Assembly (NCBI GenBank): GCA_030620455.1
Contig: JAUXEQ010000038.1
Span: 1-9,870, forward strand
DNA: 9,870 nt
Direction: 5' to 3'
Source: a bacterium
GTDB taxonomy: Bacteria; UBP14; UBA6098; B30-G16
This document shows positions 7,801-9,870 of the stretch, piece by piece; position 1 is the first letter of the stretch, and every line of letters begins with the position of its first letter. The translations under genes were made by a program, and so were the position numbers. Below the pieces are notes generated by a model. It worked only from the letters and a program-made list of their open reading frames with translations. It ran no database searches and had not been told where the DNA came from.

Positions 7801-9870
7801 TACTATTGCATCACCTATGTTGGATTTAATTGGAGATACACTGAGATACACTCCGCTTATTTGGGGTTGGTCTAATAATCAAACAGTAGAATGGTCTCTT
7901 GCTCAAATTGGTGATATTGCCGGCAATATCGTGGATGGTAATCCACTTGTTGGTGAGTATTTCGTCGATCTCGAGCCACCTGAAATTGCCAATCAGTTCC
8001 CTTATCCTGAGGAAACTAGTTACGAAAAACTCGAGGAAATTTCTTTCTCGTTAAATGATGAGTCGGGAATAAAAGTGGAAACCATAGAACTTGATATTGC
8101 TGTTACCCATTCCGATGGCGTAGATGAATATCATTACGTTTTCGATGATGGTGTATTCGATATCTTTTGGTTTGGACTGTTGGGTGGTCCAATTGCAAGT
8201 GTAGTACTTCCTCTCGACAGAACCGATATATTTATCCCGGCAACAGGTGCTGAAATAGACGTGGGATTTAAGATTACAGATAATGTGAATTTCGATTGTG
8301 ATGTTAGCGATGGCATCGAGGGTAATTGGCTTATTTACAACTATACATTCTATATAACTCCCGGCTGGCTTCTCGATTTTGAACTCACACCGGTTCATTT
8401 GATAATCGATCCGGCTAGCGGAGAAACTACGTGGGTTGATGGGGAACCATCAGTTCTCACAATGGGTGCAGCATATGGCGCAACCAAAGGATTCGATCCC
8501 GGTATAGACAGATTAGCTCCACCTGCACCACCTCCAGCACCAGATGCAATTATACCACCAGCATTCATATTGGATACAGACAGACTAATAGCCGATTTCA
8601 AAGGAATTGAAGACGAGGATCCAAGGTGGTTGCTATGGACAGCCAACGCTCGAGGGACAATTACATGGGATCCGACACAGTTACCTCATTACGGTGTATT
8701 CATTATGAACGATAGGATCGATATGCGTGAAGTCAACTCATACGATTTCGAGCCTTATGAACCAATTTTCATCACCTTCTCACCGAACTTCATGCATCTT
8801 CACAAAGGCTGGAATTTAATTAGTTTACCAGTCGAACCAGATGATCCTTCGCTACGTGGAGTGTTCCCTATGATTCTACCGCATAATATTTACATCTATA
8901 ATCCATTCTCCATGAATTATGAGAATCCTGCAGAGATACACACTAAGTTCGCATATTTCGTTCTCTATACACCGGGACCTGGCGATCCTCTCGATGTTTA
9001 TTTCTCCGTTCCGGGTATTCCTACAACCGAATACGAGGTTCTGAATATGCCAGAAGGTTGGAATACTATCGGTTCTGTATTCGACTTCACTGGTGTTGAT
9101 ATAACTTCCCCGGACGTTACGACAATTCCTATAGATGTAATCTTTGGCGATGTAGTCTATCTATATAATACCGAGACCGGTATGTATGAGGACACAAGGT
9201 TTATCGATGCGGGATTGGGATACTGGGTATACATAGACCTTCCCGGTTCATATCTCTCAGCGGCAATGAATGTTCAAGCTGGATGGCGACCTAAGAGTGC
9301 AATCGGAGATGTCTATCCTATAAATCCTGAAAAGATAGCCAATCTAAAAATCGGAGATACTAAGCTAACTCTCATCGTAGATAATAATTCCTCAAATAAT
9401 GTTGATGAGGAATATGATCGACTAATGCCTCCACCACCGGTAGGATTGAATCGCTCAGCATATCTGACCGCAGACAGGAATGATATGCAACTATTCAAGG
9501 ATGTTCGTCCTGACAATGAATTCACATTGGTTCTTAATAACGATGCAAACTTGGTTACCGATAATCCTATTATGGTTAAGAACGATAATGAAAATTATCA
9601 ACTTGTAGAGCACGACATTGTACTGAAGTCCGGCACCTATAAAATCATGCTTGTCAGCGCCACTAAACCAGAACATTTAGCATTGCATCAGAATACTCCA
9701 AATCCGTTTAATGTCTCTACGGAAATTATATTTGATGTTCCTAATGATGGCTTTGTGAATTTAGGGATATTCAATATGATCGGTCAGAAAATCCGAACTT
9801 TGGTTTCCGAAGAAATAAGCGCTGGGCAATACAGAGTTGTCTGGGATGGTTGTGATGATAACGGTTTTGA
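4850..9870 (+). CDS. Giant exported Ig-like repeat protein with FlgD-like/type IX sorting domain, C-terminus beyond window
   Basis: One uninterrupted frame of 1673 codons running off the window edge. Residues 1-21 are a signal peptide (MRRTELL, hydrophobic core, IAAQ). Ig-like modules of about 100-180 residues follow. Their junctions share a hydrophobic-D-x-x-x-P pattern (LSGPF, DYLGPR, DRTPPIF, DMTGPVYF, DKNAPTF, DLEPPEI) at about 118, 257, 370, 548, 684, 818, 935 and 1039. The module from 548 resembles SbsA-type Ig repeats. A Pro/Ala linker (APPAPPPAP) begins at 1223. Residues 1321-1460 carry a GWNLISLPVEP / GWNTIG / GYWVYID pattern common in large cell-surface proteins of these bacteria. 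From 1612 (LHQNTPNPFN ... NMIGQKIRTLV ... VVWDG) lies the FlgD-like/type IX C-terminal domain, probably some 25 residues short. No catalytic motif was found. Likely a surface-attached or released structural or adhesive protein; the ligand is unknown. Confidence 0.9.
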   Translation, partial: MRRTELLIIAFLLVSLPIAAQTITMTNPVDGTTTSDPYQSITYTFSSFASIRTTTLGLFVNGFLYLEGLDPELTWSAPNLVYEPSGPYDEGIVKCSLGVGVTTTGDPIPTLPIITDFTVDLSGPFIWDRGITGYDGSRPVTSTNPTQGGWWIVVDEFSELILDSLMVKVHGIEYGYDNLIITVTDTTIVDTFWGLLGPEVHEYSGYVVTFDPTAGGIAWAPMDEVVFEFVTIYDAPTYGDIHPLVDSPFRTFYFWIDYLGPRAEIIDPVPPRDIDVPITSCADQAFEFMVFDENGLDIESIKFVARGDTLDYSSSPYVDYDLVTLDTIYYFYVPDTVYKVIDIDTLYNWRIRCIILEFEVVDTGCTLFFVDVVSPAGLNIHHFNDEEDVMSSDQVSETATDFVDAGAKYVLAYVLIPNWEDYLDIYAALLSPLGASVYEVSTGWPSDGGWSLDGYCVFDTVVTGRAEALEVADMYYNVPDRWGVALDLASPSHPFFICDIWIVPTRITYTYTPLPQLAEGETIKVELLTAIDVYENELEDNNVLWIVSADRTPPIFRGHSPAHGAALINYYEPIVFMLDDIYGNIDPKSIEFHLESSSGFEIKTFGGGDTLPILPLWPDWFIWDEVAKTFTFDPALYVDSLHVGIKWEQGETIDVQFNNFRDKIDFCDPNEWGFYHDFISFTFYIVNGPYLVEYYPENRTFVSCPTQEILFKLYDPDGIDPYTVEFMVEGEVYSLLRSDTIIVCDTITGIPDTTIIECDTFLVNSLKFDWINEFFTFTPPAGLYINAREINCKILSAEDILGNKMWDLGKFAWSFIIDMTGPVYFNEQPVSGSWLPGDEDAIISIDVADSICGKIHEDMMKFLVNGLYFGPTTNPDVCFFDGLTFSMNLTAAGIPIGHGELVTVCLASLVDDVDYFCGPDLNNAEGLPFCWNFRVDKNAPTFSLLSPPNYSHTNCKFQTIDILVQDDIGIDPSKILFVVESRLYTIASPMLDLIGDTLRYTPLIWGWSNNQTVEWSLAQIGDIAGNIVDGNPLVGEYFVDLEPPEIANQFPYPEETSYEKLEEISFSLNDESGIKVETIELDIAVTHSDGVDEYHYVFDDGVFDIFWFGLLGGPIASVVLPLDRTDIFIPATGAEIDVGFKITDNVNFDCDVSDGIEGNWLIYNYTFYITPGWLLDFELTPVHLIIDPASGETTWVDGEPSVLTMGAAYGATKGFDPGIDRLAPPAPPPAPDAIIPPAFILDTDRLIADFKGIEDEDPRWLLWTANARGTITWDPTQLPHYGVFIMNDRIDMREVNSYDFEPYEPIFITFSPNFMHLHKGWNLISLPVEPDDPSLRGVFPMILPHNIYIYNPFSMNYENPAEIHTKFAYFVLYTPGPGDPLDVYFSVPGIPTTEYEVLNMPEGWNTIGSVFDFTGVDITSPDVTTIPIDVIFGDVVYLYNTETGMYEDTRFIDAGLGYWVYIDLPGSYLSAAMNVQAGWRPKSAIGDVYPINPEKIANLKIGDTKLTLIVDNNSSNNVDEEYDRLMPPPPVGLNRSAYLTADRNDMQLFKDVRPDNEFTLVLNNDANLVTDNPIMVKNDNENYQLVEHDIVLKSGTYKIMLVSATKPEHLALHQNTPNPFNVSTEIIFDVPNDGFVNLGIFNMIGQKIRTLVSEEISAGQYRVVWDGCDDNGF
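9683..9870 (+). other. FlgD-like / type IX secretion sorting domain (partial)
   Basis: Residues 1612-1673 of the giant protein. The opening motif LHQNTPNPFN, a strand block (TEIIFDVP), the MIGQKIRTLV turn and AGQYRVVWDG follow the usual order of this domain. Family members finish with a SGxYFYRL-like strand and a Lys-rich end, which should lie just past the window. The domain directs proteins through the type IX route and to the cell surface in characterised bacteria; whether this organism has a complete system cannot be seen here. Confidence 0.85.

Noticed and set aside
7012..8646. Several minus-strand open frames of 60-115 codons within the giant gene.
   Set aside because: The plus-strand frame is continuous and shows repeat modules throughout; the antisense frames overlap each other and lack start signals.

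Overview
The window is about 38% G+C. It holds three genes for exported proteins and one long AT-rich intergenic region; no RNA genes, CRISPR array or insertion sequence were seen. The protein set is typical of the FCB/Bacteroidota-like assemblage and AT-rich candidate phyla that use type IX-like secretion: a PorV-family outer-membrane protein, an InhA-type (M6) secreted metalloprotease, and a giant Ig-repeat protein ending in a FlgD-like/type IX sorting domain. The exact phylum cannot be fixed from this sequence; Cloacimonadota, WOR-3/Stahlbacteria and similar lineages are guesses.

Layout: (1) positions 1-1343, minus strand: the N-terminal 447 residues of an M6 metalloprotease with an intact zinc site. 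(2) 1484-3949, minus strand: an 821-residue composite outer-membrane protein. Its PorV-like barrel is interrupted after the conserved N-terminal motif by about 465 residues containing seven recognisable beta-propeller blades, with three LysM-like segments inside that insertion. (3) 3950-4849: a 900-bp divergent intergenic region. It is about 29% G+C and strongly G-over-C skewed over 4261-4800. It holds candidate promoters, a small GC-rich hairpin and three short open frames of doubtful reality. (4) 4850-9870, plus strand: the first 1673 residues of a very large exported protein made of Ig-like modules, a 'GWN' segment and a truncated C-terminal sorting domain.

The two minus-strand genes are 140 bp apart and could be cotranscribed. 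The large plus-strand gene diverges from them. Each of the three genes has a GGAGG ribosome-binding site, and these sites settle the start codons. A working reading, which is inference, is that the PorV-like protein acts at the outer membrane, and that the protease and the giant repeat protein are cargo for a type IX-like route. A FlgD-like tail is directly visible only on the plus-strand protein. The most unusual object is the barrel/propeller/LysM-like composite protein.
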